The notes beneath the pieces were generated by a model. That model was not told the DNA's origin. It searched no databases and saw only the letters and a list, made by a program, of their open reading frames with translations. The position numbers and the translations under genes were made by a program. Positions 9,802 to 19,474 of a DNA stretch of 64,000 nt are shown here, piece by piece; positions within the stretch are counted from its first letter, which is position 1, and each line of letters starts with the position of its first letter. Source of the stretch: Acidobacteriota bacterium (GTDB lineage Bacteria; Acidobacteriota; Terriglobia; Terriglobales; Acidobacteriaceae); contig JAJYVU010000001.1 of assembly GCA_021791875.1 (NCBI GenBank), positions 225,080 to 289,079 on the forward strand, read 5' to 3'.

Positions 9802-11889
9802 ATGCATTTTCTTCCTTATTTCAGGCGCGTCTGCCTGGCTGTGTTGCTGCTTTGCCTGGCTGTACCGGATGGTGCGGCGGAGAGCTACAGCGCGCAGCAG
9901 TTCCAGCATGCGCAGCGGATGCATGCCTCGCTGGACGGGAAACTGACGACGCGGCGTACCCGACGCGACTACGACCGCGTGATGGACGCCTACCGCAACG
10001 TTTACATGGATGATCCGGGTTCGCCCTATGCCGTGGCGGCAATGGCGGCGACAGCGGATTTGTATGCCGAGGAGGGCCGGGTGTTTCATGATCCGGCGCT
10101 GCTGCACAGAGCGATTGGGCAATACGAGGCTTTGCGGCAGCAATATCCGCGGAATGATTATGCGTATTCGGCACTGCTAAACGAGGGTGACATTTACGAA
10201 CTGGATCTGGGGGAACTGGCACGAGCGCGGCAGAAGTTTGAATTGTTTTTGCGCTTGTATCCGCATAACCCGCTGGGGGAAGAGGCGCGGTATGAGCTGG
10301 CGGCGATTCGTCGGCGTGAGCGGCCTACTCAGGTGCGGCGGGAAACGGCTGTGGCGCGCGGGATGCAGAGCCATCCGGCACGTCCTATGAAGCAGCCAGC
10401 CGGGCTGGCAGCGCGGACGGCAGCGGGGTTGGCAGTCCCTGTTCCACGCAGGAGCAAGCCAATGATGGGCGTGCCGAGTGCAGCGATAGCGACGCCGGTG
10501 ACAAGTCCGCCAGAGCGTCCTGTGGCGATGACAGCGCCGGCCGTAGCCGGAAACCCGGAGTTGCCGCAGGTAATGAGCATCCAGCACTGGTCGACGGCGG
10601 ACTCGACCCGGGTGGTGATTGCGCTGCAGAAGGAAGTGCAATACGAGGCGGCGCGGACGACGAATCCGGACCGGATTTTCTTTGATCTGTATGGGGCGCG
10701 GCTTTCTCCTTCACTGATGGGGCGGTCGACGGAAACGGTGCAGGACGGCTTCCTGAAGGGCATCAGCGTGACGCAACTGACGCAGGATGTGACGCGGGTG
10801 GTGCTGGATGTGAGCCCGGTGAGCAACTACTCGGCGTTCTATCTGCCGACGCCTCCGCGGCTGATTGTGGATGTGCGCGGGCGCGCGCAGGAGGTAGCGG
10901 GAAAGCGATCATCAAAGGTTACAAATAGATTGCCCGGGAATGAACTGGCGGCAATGAGGGAGCCGACGCACGAGGTAAAAGCAACGCTAGCGCCCACTAT
11001 GGCGCCGGTTGCGGCCAGGGTTCCGGAAACGAAGCCCGCGCCGGATGCGCCGGAGCGAGGCGCAAACAACAGCAATGCGCTGCCTCCGCCGCTCAAGAGC
11101 ATGCGTGCAGCAGTGCCGGGACGGCCGGCGGTGGCTCCGGTGATGCAGCCGAATGCTCCGACGATGGTGCGTGCGCTGGGGCTGAAGATTCATCGGATTG
11201 TAATTGATCCCGGACATGGCGGGCACGACTCAGGAACGATTGGACCGAACGGCCTGGAAGAAAAGACGGTGGCGTTGGACGTGGCACTTCGGCTGGGACG
11301 GCTTCTGCGACGGAAGCTGGGCGTACAGGTGTTTTATACGCGCGACACGGATACATTCATTCCACTGGAGACGCGGACCGCGATTGCCAACAAGGACAGG
11401 GCAGATCTGTTCATCTCGATTCACGTGAACTCGAATCCCGACACGGCGATACGGGGCGTTGCGACTTATTACCTGAGCTTTACGAATTCGGCGGATGCGC
11501 TGGAGCTGGCGGCAAGAGAGAACGCGGTATCGAAGCAGTCGATTCATCAACTCTCTGGACTGGTGAAGAAGATTGCGCTCAATGACAAGCTGAACGAGTC
11601 GCGAATTTTTGCGCAAGATGTGGAACAAAGCCTTTACAACGGGCTGAAGCAAGGCAATCCGGGCTTTGAGGATCTGGGCGTGAAGAAGGCTCCGTTTGTG
11701 GTGCTGATAGGGGCGAATATGCCGTCGATTCTGGCGGAAATTTCGTTCCTGTCGAATCCGGAGTCAGCACAGGATCTGACCGAGCCAGCCTATCGGGAGC
11801 GGATTGCCGAGGCACTTTACCGGGGTGTGGCCAGGTATGTGGACTCTGTGAATGGGATGAGTCTTGCCCGGAATGGCGGAGGGAACTAG
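9802..11889 (+). CDS. N-acetylmuramoyl-L-alanine amidase with TPR-like and AMIN domains
   Basis: Periplasmic peptidoglycan amidase (AmiC-like), about 695 residues. Order: signal peptide; TPR-like helical region (about 30-170, YRNVYMDDPG through LFLRLYPHNP); low-complexity Ala/Pro/Val linker; AMIN domain (about 265-365, STRVVIALQKEVQYEAAR); second linker; Amidase_3 catalytic domain from about 465 (IVIDPGHGGHDSG, LEEKTVALDVA, FISIHVNSN, supplying zinc-ligand His/Glu/His). It cuts the amide between MurNAc and L-Ala during cell separation; the AMIN part probably targets it to the envelope. ATG 9802 was taken as start because it begins the signal peptide directly. A GTG at 9784 in the same frame, just after a TATAAT-like hexamer (9774-9779), is the alternative. 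Confidence 0.92.
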   Translation: MHFLPYFRRVCLAVLLLCLAVPDGAAESYSAQQFQHAQRMHASLDGKLTTRRTRRDYDRVMDAYRNVYMDDPGSPYAVAAMAATADLYAEEGRVFHDPALLHRAIGQYEALRQQYPRNDYAYSALLNEGDIYELDLGELARARQKFELFLRLYPHNPLGEEARYELAAIRRRERPTQVRRETAVARGMQSHPARPMKQPAGLAARTAAGLAVPVPRRSKPMMGVPSAAIATPVTSPPERPVAMTAPAVAGNPELPQVMSIQHWSTADSTRVVIALQKEVQYEAARTTNPDRIFFDLYGARLSPSLMGRSTETVQDGFLKGISVTQLTQDVTRVVLDVSPVSNYSAFYLPTPPRLIVDVRGRAQEVAGKRSSKVTNRLPGNELAAMREPTHEVKATLAPTMAPVAARVPETKPAPDAPERGANNSNALPPPLKSMRAAVPGRPAVAPVMQPNAPTMVRALGLKIHRIVIDPGHGGHDSGTIGPNGLEEKTVALDVALRLGRLLRRKLGVQVFYTRDTDTFIPLETRTAIANKDRADLFISIHVNSNPDTAIRGVATYYLSFTNSADALELAARENAVSKQSIHQLSGLVKKIALNDKLNESRIFAQDVEQSLYNGLKQGNPGFEDLGVKKAPFVVLIGANMPSILAEISFLSNPESAQDLTEPAYRERIAEALYRGVARYVDSVNGMSLARNGGGN

Positions 11890-12026
11890 CCGGGACCGCG
11901 CGTCCATCGAATCGCGACTTCGCCGCAAAAACCTCTTACTGCAAAGATCACAAAAAACGCTGAGCGCTGACCACACGGGGGCTGGCCGTACAGGAATGCG
12001 TAATTTTAGAAGTTTAACGGTTTAGT

Positions 12027-12056
12027 TTGACGCTTTAGTCGTGGCGTAGGTAGGAT
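12027..12056 (+). promoter_or_regulatory. Candidate sigma-70-type promoter of the GH9 gene
   Basis: TTGACG (12027-12032) and TAGGAT (12051-12056) are separated by 18 bp, about 36 bp before the GH9 start codon. The hexamers resemble the vegetative consensus, but no transcription data are available. Confidence 0.4.
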
Positions 12057-12091
12057 TCGGTCGCGAAGCAATTACGACTGGAGATGCCGCA

Positions 12092-14656
12092 ATGTTCTCT
12101 CGACCCCGAACGGTTGCACCGGTGTGCCTGTTGATAGCCCTGTTCTTGAGCCTGCCTGCCTTTGGCGCGCAGCTGAACATGAAGGTGACCGATAACGGCT
12201 ACCTGCGGGGGCGCGGCGTGAGCGTGATGCTCTATGACGACGTGTACAGTCCCGTGTTCTTTGACCAGAAGGACTCGGCGATGCAGATTATTCTGCACGG
12301 GCACAGGATTGCGACGAATGGCAGTGTGCGGCTTTCACCGACGCCGGAGCAGTGGGGTCCGATTCCGCACATTCTGAGCCACCAGGCGGACAAGGCGCAT
12401 GACCGGCTCACGGCGAGTCTTGCTTATCCCGCATACCACCTGAGCTACCACGTGGTGGTGAGCGCCGAACCGGGTGGAGTGAAAGTGACGGTGAATCTGG
12501 ACAAGCCGCTGCCGGAGGACCTGGTAGGCAAGGCGGGCTTCAACCTGGAATTTTTGCCTTCGATCTACGAGGACAAGTCGTACGTGGTGGACGACAAAGT
12601 GTTTGGGGTGATGCCGCGCTATCCAGAGAGCAGGATGACAGCGGATCTGCCGAAGCCAGGCGCGCCGAAGCAGGTGTGGTACGTGGCGCAGTGGCGGAAG
12701 GCGAGAAAATACATGGTGCCGCTTCCATTTGCCGAAGGGAAGAGCATTACGCTGGCGGCGGGCAATCCGCTGGACCGGATCAGCGTGACTACGGATACGG
12801 GGATGCTGCGTCTCTACGACGGCAGGAACCAGGCGCAGAATGGCTGGTTTGTGCTGCGCACGTTGATTCCTGCGGGCAAGACGAAGGACGCAGTGGTCTG
12901 GCATATTCGGCCGAATTACATTCCGAACTGGGTGCGGCCGCCGATGATTGCCCACAGCCAGGCAGGGTATGCGACGGATTTCTCGAAGGTCGCGGTTATC
13001 GAGCTGGACCCGCATTTCGACGCCCCGAAAACGGCGGAGTTGTTGCGGCTCTCCAGCGATGGGACGTACCAGAAGGTTTTCGAGGCACCGGTTTCGAAGC
13101 CGATGCCGTGGATGCGCTATGACTACGTGAAGTTTGATTTTTCATCGGTGAAGCGGCCGGGGTTATACGAAATTGAATACGCTGGTAAGCGGACGGCTGT
13201 GTTTCCAATTGCCCACGATGTTTACAACAGAACTTGGCAGACAACGCTGGACTGCTTTTTGGCTGAGCAGATGGACCATGTTTCTGTACTGGACGCTTAC
13301 CACATGTGGCATGGCGTCGCGCATCTGGACGACGCATTGCAGGCTCCGCCGAACACGCCGCACTTTGACGGGTACTGGATGGGCAAGCATACGTATTCCC
13401 CATACAAGCCGGGCCAGCATGTTCCAGGGTTGAACGTAGGCGGATGGTTTGACGCCGGCGATTACGATAACGATGCTTTTGGGCAGTACCTGACGATCGA
13501 GAATCTTGCGCTGACGTACACGACTTTCCATCCAAAGTGGGACGAACTGACAGTGAACGAAACGGCGCGGAGCGTGGTGATGCACCAGCCCGACGGAGTT
13601 CCAGACCTTGTGGAGCAAGTGGAGCACGGCGTGCTGCAGACGCTGGCGCAGGTGCATGCCTTCGGGCACCCGATCATGGGGATTCAGTCGCCGTACTTGA
13701 AGGGATACACGTTTGTTGGCGATGCTGCTTCGCAGACCGATGGCCGTATATATGACCCGAAACTGGGACGGAACGAGATTAAGGGGAACTACTCCGGCAA
13801 GCCGGACGACCGGTGGGCGTGGACGAACTACAATCCGGCGATGCAATACGGCGCCGCGGCCGCGCTGGCTTCAGCGTCCGAAGTGCTGAAGGGGTGGAAT
13901 GATCCACTGGCAAAGGAGTGCCTGCAGACGGCGATCAAGCTGTATCAGGAGGAGAAGGCGCATCCAATGCCGATGGTTTCTCCGATGTTTCGACGGTTTG
14001 GTCCTATGGACTGGTCGGCGGCGCTGGAGTTGATGATTGCAACGCATGGTGCGGAGCCGTATAAGGAGCGCGTGGAGGAGTTGTTTCCGACGATGCTGCA
14101 GCATATGAGTTTCCAAGGCTGGACGGCGGTGCGGGCACTGCCTTATCTGGACGAGACCTACAGAACTCAATTCAAGACAGCGCTGGCGGCCTGGCTGCCG
14201 AAGATGAACGCCGCGATGGACAAGACACCTTTCGGCGTGCCGCCATCGCTGGGCGCATGGGGCGGATCTGCGGAGGTGGCAGAGTTCGGTGCCGAGATGT
14301 ACTTTCTGCATCAGGCGTTTCCGAAGCTGGTGGGGCCGGAATATACGCTGCGTGCGGCGAGCTACCTGCTGGGAACGCATCCGGTTTCGAGCGTGTCATA
14401 CATTGCGGGGATTGGCACACAGTCGAAGCTGAAGACGTACTCGAACAATCGCGGAGACAACAGCTACATTCCCGGCGGGATGATTCCTGGCTACATCATC
14501 ATCAAGCCGGATTTCCCGGAGTGCATCACGAACTTTGGGATGCTGTGGTTCGAAGATGAAACCACGATTGGGGCGGCCAGCAGCTGGGTGCTGGAAGCGA
14601 ATGCGGCAGAGGCGCTGGTGAAACAGGCGAGCGCGGAGCAGACTTCAGGAAGTTGA
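12092..14656 (+). CDS. Glycoside hydrolase family 9 (cellulase-type) secreted enzyme
   Basis: An 854-residue secreted beta-glucan hydrolase. The signal peptide runs to about residue 24 (LFLSLPAFGA). A beta-rich N-terminal half follows, including an Ig-like CelD_N-type domain (about 285-385, from HSQAGYATDFSKVAVIELD to the FPIAHDVYNRTWQTTLDCF junction). The (alpha/alpha)6 catalytic domain then begins, with the hallmark GGWFDAGDYDND at about 450-461, whose Asp pair is the family's catalytic base site. Near the C-terminus YSNNRGDNSYIPGG precedes a Glu-rich stretch where the catalytic acid is expected; its exact residue is not certain. Likely substrates are cellulose or mixed beta-glucans. It has its own promoter candidate and a strong downstream terminator, so it is probably monocistronic. 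Confidence 0.88.
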   Translation: MFSRPRTVAPVCLLIALFLSLPAFGAQLNMKVTDNGYLRGRGVSVMLYDDVYSPVFFDQKDSAMQIILHGHRIATNGSVRLSPTPEQWGPIPHILSHQADKAHDRLTASLAYPAYHLSYHVVVSAEPGGVKVTVNLDKPLPEDLVGKAGFNLEFLPSIYEDKSYVVDDKVFGVMPRYPESRMTADLPKPGAPKQVWYVAQWRKARKYMVPLPFAEGKSITLAAGNPLDRISVTTDTGMLRLYDGRNQAQNGWFVLRTLIPAGKTKDAVVWHIRPNYIPNWVRPPMIAHSQAGYATDFSKVAVIELDPHFDAPKTAELLRLSSDGTYQKVFEAPVSKPMPWMRYDYVKFDFSSVKRPGLYEIEYAGKRTAVFPIAHDVYNRTWQTTLDCFLAEQMDHVSVLDAYHMWHGVAHLDDALQAPPNTPHFDGYWMGKHTYSPYKPGQHVPGLNVGGWFDAGDYDNDAFGQYLTIENLALTYTTFHPKWDELTVNETARSVVMHQPDGVPDLVEQVEHGVLQTLAQVHAFGHPIMGIQSPYLKGYTFVGDAASQTDGRIYDPKLGRNEIKGNYSGKPDDRWAWTNYNPAMQYGAAAALASASEVLKGWNDPLAKECLQTAIKLYQEEKAHPMPMVSPMFRRFGPMDWSAALELMIATHGAEPYKERVEELFPTMLQHMSFQGWTAVRALPYLDETYRTQFKTALAAWLPKMNAAMDKTPFGVPPSLGAWGGSAEVAEFGAEMYFLHQAFPKLVGPEYTLRAASYLLGTHPVSSVSYIAGIGTQSKLKTYSNNRGDNSYIPGGMIPGYIIIKPDFPECITNFGMLWFEDETTIGAASSWVLEANAAEALVKQASAEQTSGS

Positions 14657-14709
14657 CGGTCTGAGAGAAGCCTGGCGGAGTGCTTTAGTACCCGACAGTT
14701 CAGGGGGAA

Positions 14710-14767
14710 AGAATCGCGGCCGGATGCCTGCACGAGTGTGTGGCGCCACTGGCCGCGATTCTGTTTT
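14710..14767 (+). terminator. Rho-independent terminator of the GH9 gene
   Basis: A perfect 12-bp inverted repeat (AGAATCGCGGCC at 14710-14721 and GGCCGCGATTCT at 14751-14762) is followed by GTTTT. Confidence 0.8.
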
Positions 14768-15112
14768 ACACAGGCTCAAAGCCCGATTGCCCGACTGATT
14801 AGTGCGGAATTTCTGAGATAACCGCCAAGATCAATCGAGCTATCGCTCCACAATTGCGGCCGCAGCGCTTTTCCTACGTGATTGATGAGGAGATATCTTC
14901 CGGTCGGCAATGGCTCTCATTCACCTTATATTTACTAACTGTTCATCTATTGAATGAACTATTTGTAATTTCGATATTGCCATCTATTCATATTCAACGA
15001 CTATGGTCCGAGCAGTGAGGTGCAGCCGTAATGCATCCTTCTCACGCCGTCAATCTTCCTTAGTAAGTATCCAAAACATACGTACAGCTTTATGAGAAAT
15101 CAGGAGTCGTTG
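14768..15112. other. AT-rich upstream region of the TonB-dependent receptor gene
   Basis: No gene is seen in this roughly 345-bp gap. It is clearly more AT-rich than its surroundings, especially 14930-15000. It holds an inverted repeat GTTCAT (14941-14946) / ATGAAC (14954-14959) that could be an operator. It probably contains the receptor promoter, but no confident -35/-10 pair can be assigned. Confidence 0.5.
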
Positions 15113-17758
15113 ATGCGATTTACCAGAAGAGCCTTCTGTTTCCTAATCATGCTGTCTGCGCTGTTCAGCCTCCAATTGAAGGCTGCGGCTCAAACGGCCA
15201 TTCAGGGTATCGTCCACAGTCAAGACGGGAAGCCCATAGCCAGTGCTGCGATCCTATTGACCAATGTTAAGACCAATTCCACCTATCGCGCACAGAGCCA
15301 GAGATCCGGTTCCTTTGCGATGGAGGGTGTCACTGAGGGGGATTACAGCATCAGTGTGAGCGCGAAAGGGTTCATGACGTTCACGAAGTCGGGGATCACC
15401 GTCTATTCGAATCAGACGGTGCAACTTCCAGTCACGCTGCAGGTTGCCGCAGCGGCGCAAACAGTGAAGGTTACGGCGCAGGGATCTCCGGAAACGTCTG
15501 TGACGGAGGCGCAGATCTCCCGTGACGAAATCAGAGGCGTAGCGGGACCATTCGGCAGTGCAGCCCAGTCACTCACGGCTGCGCCGGGTGTTTTTGTATA
15601 CGGCTATGGAGGCGTGGCTGCGACGGCGCGGAGCGAAGTTGTTCTGCGCGGCATCAAGGGCGGTTGGAGCAGCGTGAATGGCGACGTACTCCGCAATGGG
15701 ATCAGCTTCCTGTTCGATGGGATCCCGATGAATAACACCATATCGAATAATGGGCAGTGGCAGACGACCCAGATTCCGATCATGGACATGATCTCCGGGA
15801 TTAACGTGAACTACGGACCGGGAGCGCCTTCTCATCGCTGGTTCGACAGTATTGGAGGAACCGTCAACTATATACCGACGCAGCCCAGCACCACACCGGG
15901 AGTCAAGGTGGATGCCGGTTTCGATGCGGGCAGCTACAACACTTACCTGGAGCACGTTGTTGTGAACTCCGGCGACTATCGTGGCTGGTCCGGCGTGTTT
16001 GCGTTTGGGTATGCTTCAAATGACACGTTCAGGACCGGGACTACCGGAATTCCGAAATACGATGCGCCGTCCCACGGTTACGCAGGTTATTTCAAGCTGA
16101 ACAAGCAGTTTTCCAACGGTCACATAAGCATCGGGTATTATCACAGCCGCAATACAGAACAGCGCCCGAACTTCCTGCCGATTGCTCCGATTACTCCCGC
16201 GTCGAACAACAATTATGGAGATGCTGTCACTACCACGGGGCTGTATGGTCCTGATTCGCAGCCTGCGACGAGCGTTCCTAATGGAGTCGAGTACTACAGC
16301 CAGGAGACAAGCGGTTTCTATTCTTCGCTGGCGAAGGCTGTATGGAACAAGCAGATCAAGACGCAGAGTGACATCCTGTACGGGAAGCTGGCCATATCCG
16401 TGTCTCCGCACATCCTATTCCATTCGCAGACTTGGTATCGTCACGGCTATCGCCTCCACAACAGGGTGGTGAATTTCTATGGACCGCAATATGCAGTAGG
16501 CCACGAGTGGTATGATCCGGCCTCGAACACCATTGGAGACAAAAGCGCGTTCGATCTGATGTTGCCGCACAACCGGGCGACGATCGGCGGCTACTGGATG
16601 CATGAGGATTATCACAATCCAGTTGCGCTGTTTAATCCAAGCCTTGGGACCAGCAAAACAGCCCCGGCATTTTTCAACAGCGATCAACTATATACCGATT
16701 ATGGGTTCCTATACCTTCAGGACCGCGTGAGTTTCTTTAAGGATAGGCTTGTTATCACGCCCGGAGCGGCGGAGCAATTTTTCCGGACTTATTACTTCAA
16801 CACAGGCGTTGCGGATTTTCCGAATTCCCCTCCATCCAACGACCCGGAACAAGCGCCTGATTCCCACAAGAGCTTCCTGGAATTTTCACCGTTTTTCGGG
16901 GCGCACTACCATGTGTCTTCCTGGTTCACGCTTCACGGGAATTATGCCGTCACCTATGCCAACCCCACAGACTCGGCGTTTGGCGCCAACCTGCCAACGA
17001 AGGGCGTCGACATCGCAGCTCTGCATGCAGTCAAGAGCAAGAATGCCGAGGGCGGATTCCTTATCACCAAATGTCCCGCGTCATTCTTTGGAACCTGTTC
17101 GCTGGACGCCACATATTTTCACGACAAACTGAGCCACGTGAACGTGGTGACCCAAGTTGCGCAGCAGAGCATTCCAGCTTCGATTGCCCTTGCTTCGAGC
17201 GTGTACAACGGTGTGTCATTTAACTTTGACGATGCACCGTTCCGGTATATCGAAATTCACGGCAATGGAATCATCCAGCATAACTACTTCCTGTCTTATG
17301 TTCCCAGTGGGAGTCACCTTAATTATGGGAAATATCCGATTTCGAACAGTCCTAAATTCACTACGAATGTCGGAGTGACCGGGCGGTTCGATTCCAACCA
17401 GGGGGTGTATTCGATTCTGCCGGAGATGTGGTGGCAGTATGTTGGCACGCGCTACCTGTTCAGCAATGTGAACAACGCACCGACGACTCAGACGATGCCC
17501 GGCTACGGCGTGGTGAACTTCAATACCGTGGCGACACTCAACGGCATCGGGCATCTATTTCATGGATTGCCACCGCGTATGGCTGCCGCGCCGGTTCATC
17601 TGTCGCTTGGCATCGAGAACCTTTTGAACAACCAGTACAACCCGACCGCGTACATCACGAGCGGAGGGTACTTTGGAACGAGTTTCGGAGGATACACGCT
17701 GGTTGACCCCGGCGCACCTCGGGAATACATTGTCTCGATCAATATTGGCGCAAGATAG
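15113..17758 (+). CDS. TonB-dependent receptor with N-terminal carboxypeptidase-regulatory-like domain
   Basis: An outer-membrane gated transporter of about 881 residues, a type abundant in Acidobacteria and usually tied to uptake of oligosaccharides or other large nutrients. Signal peptide: MRFTRRAFCFLIMLSALFSL. Residues of about 28-110 form a CNA-B/carboxypeptidase-regulatory-like fold (GIVHSQDGKPIASAAILLTN, then GDYSISVSAKGF). A plug domain follows (SLTAAPGVFVYGYGG, EVVLRGIKGGW, FLFDGIPMNN, about 155-235), then a beta-barrel ending IVSINIGAR, without the common terminal Phe. Start ATG 15113 was chosen because AGGAG lies 6-7 nt before it; an ATG 21 nt earlier lacks this. A terminator follows. 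The ligand cannot be named; the GH9 neighbour hints at glucans but is separately terminated. Confidence 0.93.
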   Translation: MRFTRRAFCFLIMLSALFSLQLKAAAQTAIQGIVHSQDGKPIASAAILLTNVKTNSTYRAQSQRSGSFAMEGVTEGDYSISVSAKGFMTFTKSGITVYSNQTVQLPVTLQVAAAAQTVKVTAQGSPETSVTEAQISRDEIRGVAGPFGSAAQSLTAAPGVFVYGYGGVAATARSEVVLRGIKGGWSSVNGDVLRNGISFLFDGIPMNNTISNNGQWQTTQIPIMDMISGINVNYGPGAPSHRWFDSIGGTVNYIPTQPSTTPGVKVDAGFDAGSYNTYLEHVVVNSGDYRGWSGVFAFGYASNDTFRTGTTGIPKYDAPSHGYAGYFKLNKQFSNGHISIGYYHSRNTEQRPNFLPIAPITPASNNNYGDAVTTTGLYGPDSQPATSVPNGVEYYSQETSGFYSSLAKAVWNKQIKTQSDILYGKLAISVSPHILFHSQTWYRHGYRLHNRVVNFYGPQYAVGHEWYDPASNTIGDKSAFDLMLPHNRATIGGYWMHEDYHNPVALFNPSLGTSKTAPAFFNSDQLYTDYGFLYLQDRVSFFKDRLVITPGAAEQFFRTYYFNTGVADFPNSPPSNDPEQAPDSHKSFLEFSPFFGAHYHVSSWFTLHGNYAVTYANPTDSAFGANLPTKGVDIAALHAVKSKNAEGGFLITKCPASFFGTCSLDATYFHDKLSHVNVVTQVAQQSIPASIALASSVYNGVSFNFDDAPFRYIEIHGNGIIQHNYFLSYVPSGSHLNYGKYPISNSPKFTTNVGVTGRFDSNQGVYSILPEMWWQYVGTRYLFSNVNNAPTTQTMPGYGVVNFNTVATLNGIGHLFHGLPPRMAAAPVHLSLGIENLLNNQYNPTAYITSGGYFGTSFGGYTLVDPGAPREYIVSINIGAR

Positions 17759-17784
17759 GCGCCGAGTTGAATTGAGAGTGATGG

Positions 17785-17819
17785 AAGCGGGGCATGGGAG
17801 CATGTCCCGCTTTTGCTTT
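17785..17819 (+). terminator. Rho-independent terminator of the TonB-dependent receptor gene
   Basis: A GC-rich hairpin (AAGCGGGGCATG, loop GGAG, CATGTCCCGCTT) is followed by TTTTGCTTT. It lies between convergent genes. Confidence 0.8.
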
Positions 17820-17863
17820 GTGTGAGAGCGAACAGCGCTGAATGAAACGAACGGGATCTGCAA

Positions 17864-18646
17864 TCAGTCTGGTTCGATACCTTCGAAGAGGCCTGGGTCA
17901 TTTGTGATTTGAAGCAGGCCGGGAGCGGCGGCAAGCAGGTAGCGCTCGTACTTGAAATGCTCGTGGATGCTGGGACCGACACGGGCGATGACGCCCTGCT
18001 GGGTTCCGTGCTTGCGGAAGGCTTCGAATTTGCGCTCGCCGAGCGGGCCGAGTTCGAAGGAAAGCGACCACGGAACAGTGGGCGAACCGTCGAGCTCGGG
18101 ACGGGAGCGTACAGAGACGAACGGGGTGCTGGAGTAGTAGAGCTTTTGCGGACGATAGACGTCGAGGCGTTGGCCCTGGAAGCTGACGCCGATTTGCTCG
18201 GGGAAGAATTCCGGGCGGGCGGCCCAGTGGAAGGCCGCGGTGGTGGCGAGCGAGAGGACGATGTGGTCGCGGTGGAGGTTGACCCCGCCGTCACCGCCGA
18301 AGGTAAGGACGATTTGCGGACGCCAGCGCCGGATATAGGACACGAGAACTCCGACGAGAGCGTAGAAATTTTCGTGGGCGAGCTGGCCGTCAGTAAAGTC
18401 GAGAACTTCATGGCGGGTGACGCCGAGAACTTCACAGGCAGCGGCGAGTTCTATACGGCGAATACGGGCGAGGTCTTCACTGTCTTTGGCTCCGGCGCGG
18501 AAATGTGCGTTCTGCCCGGCGGTGAGACAGACAATGCTGGTTTCGATTTTCTGCTGGTGGGCTAGCAGGAGTGCGCCGCCAAAGGCGCCGCTTTCGTCGT
18601 CAGGATGAGCTGTGCAGCAGAGCAGGCGGCTGGCCGTTGAGGTCAA
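17864..18646 (-). CDS. PIG-L family N-deacetylase (BshB/MshB-like)
   Basis: A 260-residue zinc-dependent deacetylase of the LmbE/PIG-L family, related to enzymes that deacetylate GlcNAc-containing thiols or glycolipids. The zinc and catalytic motif AHPDDE is at about residues 13-18, and a second metal-binding block lies near HRDHIVLS in the middle. No signal peptide. It uses a TTG start at 18646: AGGAG lies 9 nt upstream and overlaps the stop codon of rnhB (TAGGAG), which suggests translational coupling. It closes the rplS-rnhB end of the ribosomal cluster. A bacillithiol-like role would be a guess. Confidence 0.85.
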   Translation of the reverse strand: MTSTASRLLCCTAHPDDESGAFGGALLLAHQQKIETSIVCLTAGQNAHFRAGAKDSEDLARIRRIELAAACEVLGVTRHEVLDFTDGQLAHENFYALVGVLVSYIRRWRPQIVLTFGGDGGVNLHRDHIVLSLATTAAFHWAARPEFFPEQIGVSFQGQRLDVYRPQKLYYSSTPFVSVRSRPELDGSPTVPWSLSFELGPLGERKFEAFRKHGTQQGVIARVGPSIHEHFKYERYLLAAAPGLLQITNDPGLFEGIEPD

Positions 18647-18657
18647 GATAAGGGCTC

Positions 18658-19371
18658 CTAAGAAAGAAATTGGTCGGTCTCAAAGAGATTGGATTGCGCG
18701 ACAGGGGCAAAAGATTTTCGATGCAGTGGAGAGGGTCCGTGCTCGAGGATGGCAGCGCGGTGCTCGGCGGTGCCGTAGCCTTTGTGGCGGGCGAGGCCAT
18801 ACTGCGGGAACTGGGCGTCGAGCTGGCACATGAGGCGGTCGCGATAGACCTTGGCGACGACGGAGGCGGAGGCGATGGAGATGGAAAGCGCGTCGCCGTA
18901 GACGATACTGGTTTGCGGGCAGGGGTGGTCAATGCGCATGGCGTCGATGAGGAGATGGTCGGGCGCGGGCGAGAGGCGCGAGACGGCGGCGGTCATGGCG
19001 AGGCGTGTGGCCTGGTAGATGTTGACGCGATCAATGGTTGCGGCGTCGATTTCTGCGATGGAGATGGCGAGGGCGAGGGATTGGATGTGGGCGGCGAGGT
19101 GTTCGCGGGCAGAGGGTTTGAGCAGCTTGGAGTCGCGAAGGCCGGGCAGACGGGTTTTTGGCGGCAGAATGACCGCGGCGGCGACAACGGGACCGAAGAG
19201 GGCGCCGCGGCCTACTTCGTCGACGCCGGCGATGAGGGCGGCTCCTTTGGCGCGGGCGGCACGCTCATAGCGGTCACCGCAAACGAGAGTGCGCAACATG
19301 CGCTGCTTGCGGGTGGCCGGAGAGACAGATTCAGAATCGGTCTCGAATGGAGGTTTGGAAGCCACCAGCAA
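18658..19371 (-). CDS. rnhB: Ribonuclease HII
   Basis: Removes RNA from RNA-DNA hybrids and misincorporated ribonucleotides. The catalytic carboxylates are visible: GVDEVGRG (Asp/Glu near residues 48-49), LIDAM with Asp near 142, and ASVVAKVYRD with a late Asp. The ending HRKSFAPV is typical. The length of 237 includes an N-terminal extension. The farthest start is TTG 19371; an internal ATG at 19299 (MLRTLVCGDRYERAARAKG) gives a more usual length, and neither has a convincing Shine-Dalgarno. Placement after rplS is the classical order rplS-rnhB. Confidence 0.93.
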   Translation of the reverse strand: MLVASKPPFETDSESVSPATRKQRMLRTLVCGDRYERAARAKGAALIAGVDEVGRGALFGPVVAAAVILPPKTRLPGLRDSKLLKPSAREHLAAHIQSLALAISIAEIDAATIDRVNIYQATRLAMTAAVSRLSPAPDHLLIDAMRIDHPCPQTSIVYGDALSISIASASVVAKVYRDRLMCQLDAQFPQYGLARHKGYGTAEHRAAILEHGPSPLHRKSFAPVAQSNLFETDQFLS

Positions 19372-19423
19372 AGTTTAGAGCAAGGGAACCCAAGTTGTTG
19401 AGGCGGGCGAGGGCTGCCGGCAT

Positions 19424-19450
19424 TAAAAAAGCCCCGGAGGATCCGGGGCT
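19424..19450 (-). terminator. Rho-independent terminator after rplS
   Basis: Read on the minus strand, AGCCCCGGA, a 3-nt loop and TCCGGGGCT are followed by TTTTTTA. It lies between rplS and rnhB, so rnhB may be partly uncoupled from the ribosomal genes. Confidence 0.8.
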
Positions 19451-19474
19451 CTTGCAGTGAATTGGAGAATGAAG

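Noticed and set aside
12335..13015. A 226-residue minus-strand open frame within the GH9 gene
   Set aside because: It is antisense to a clear GH9 glycosidase and rich in Arg and His.
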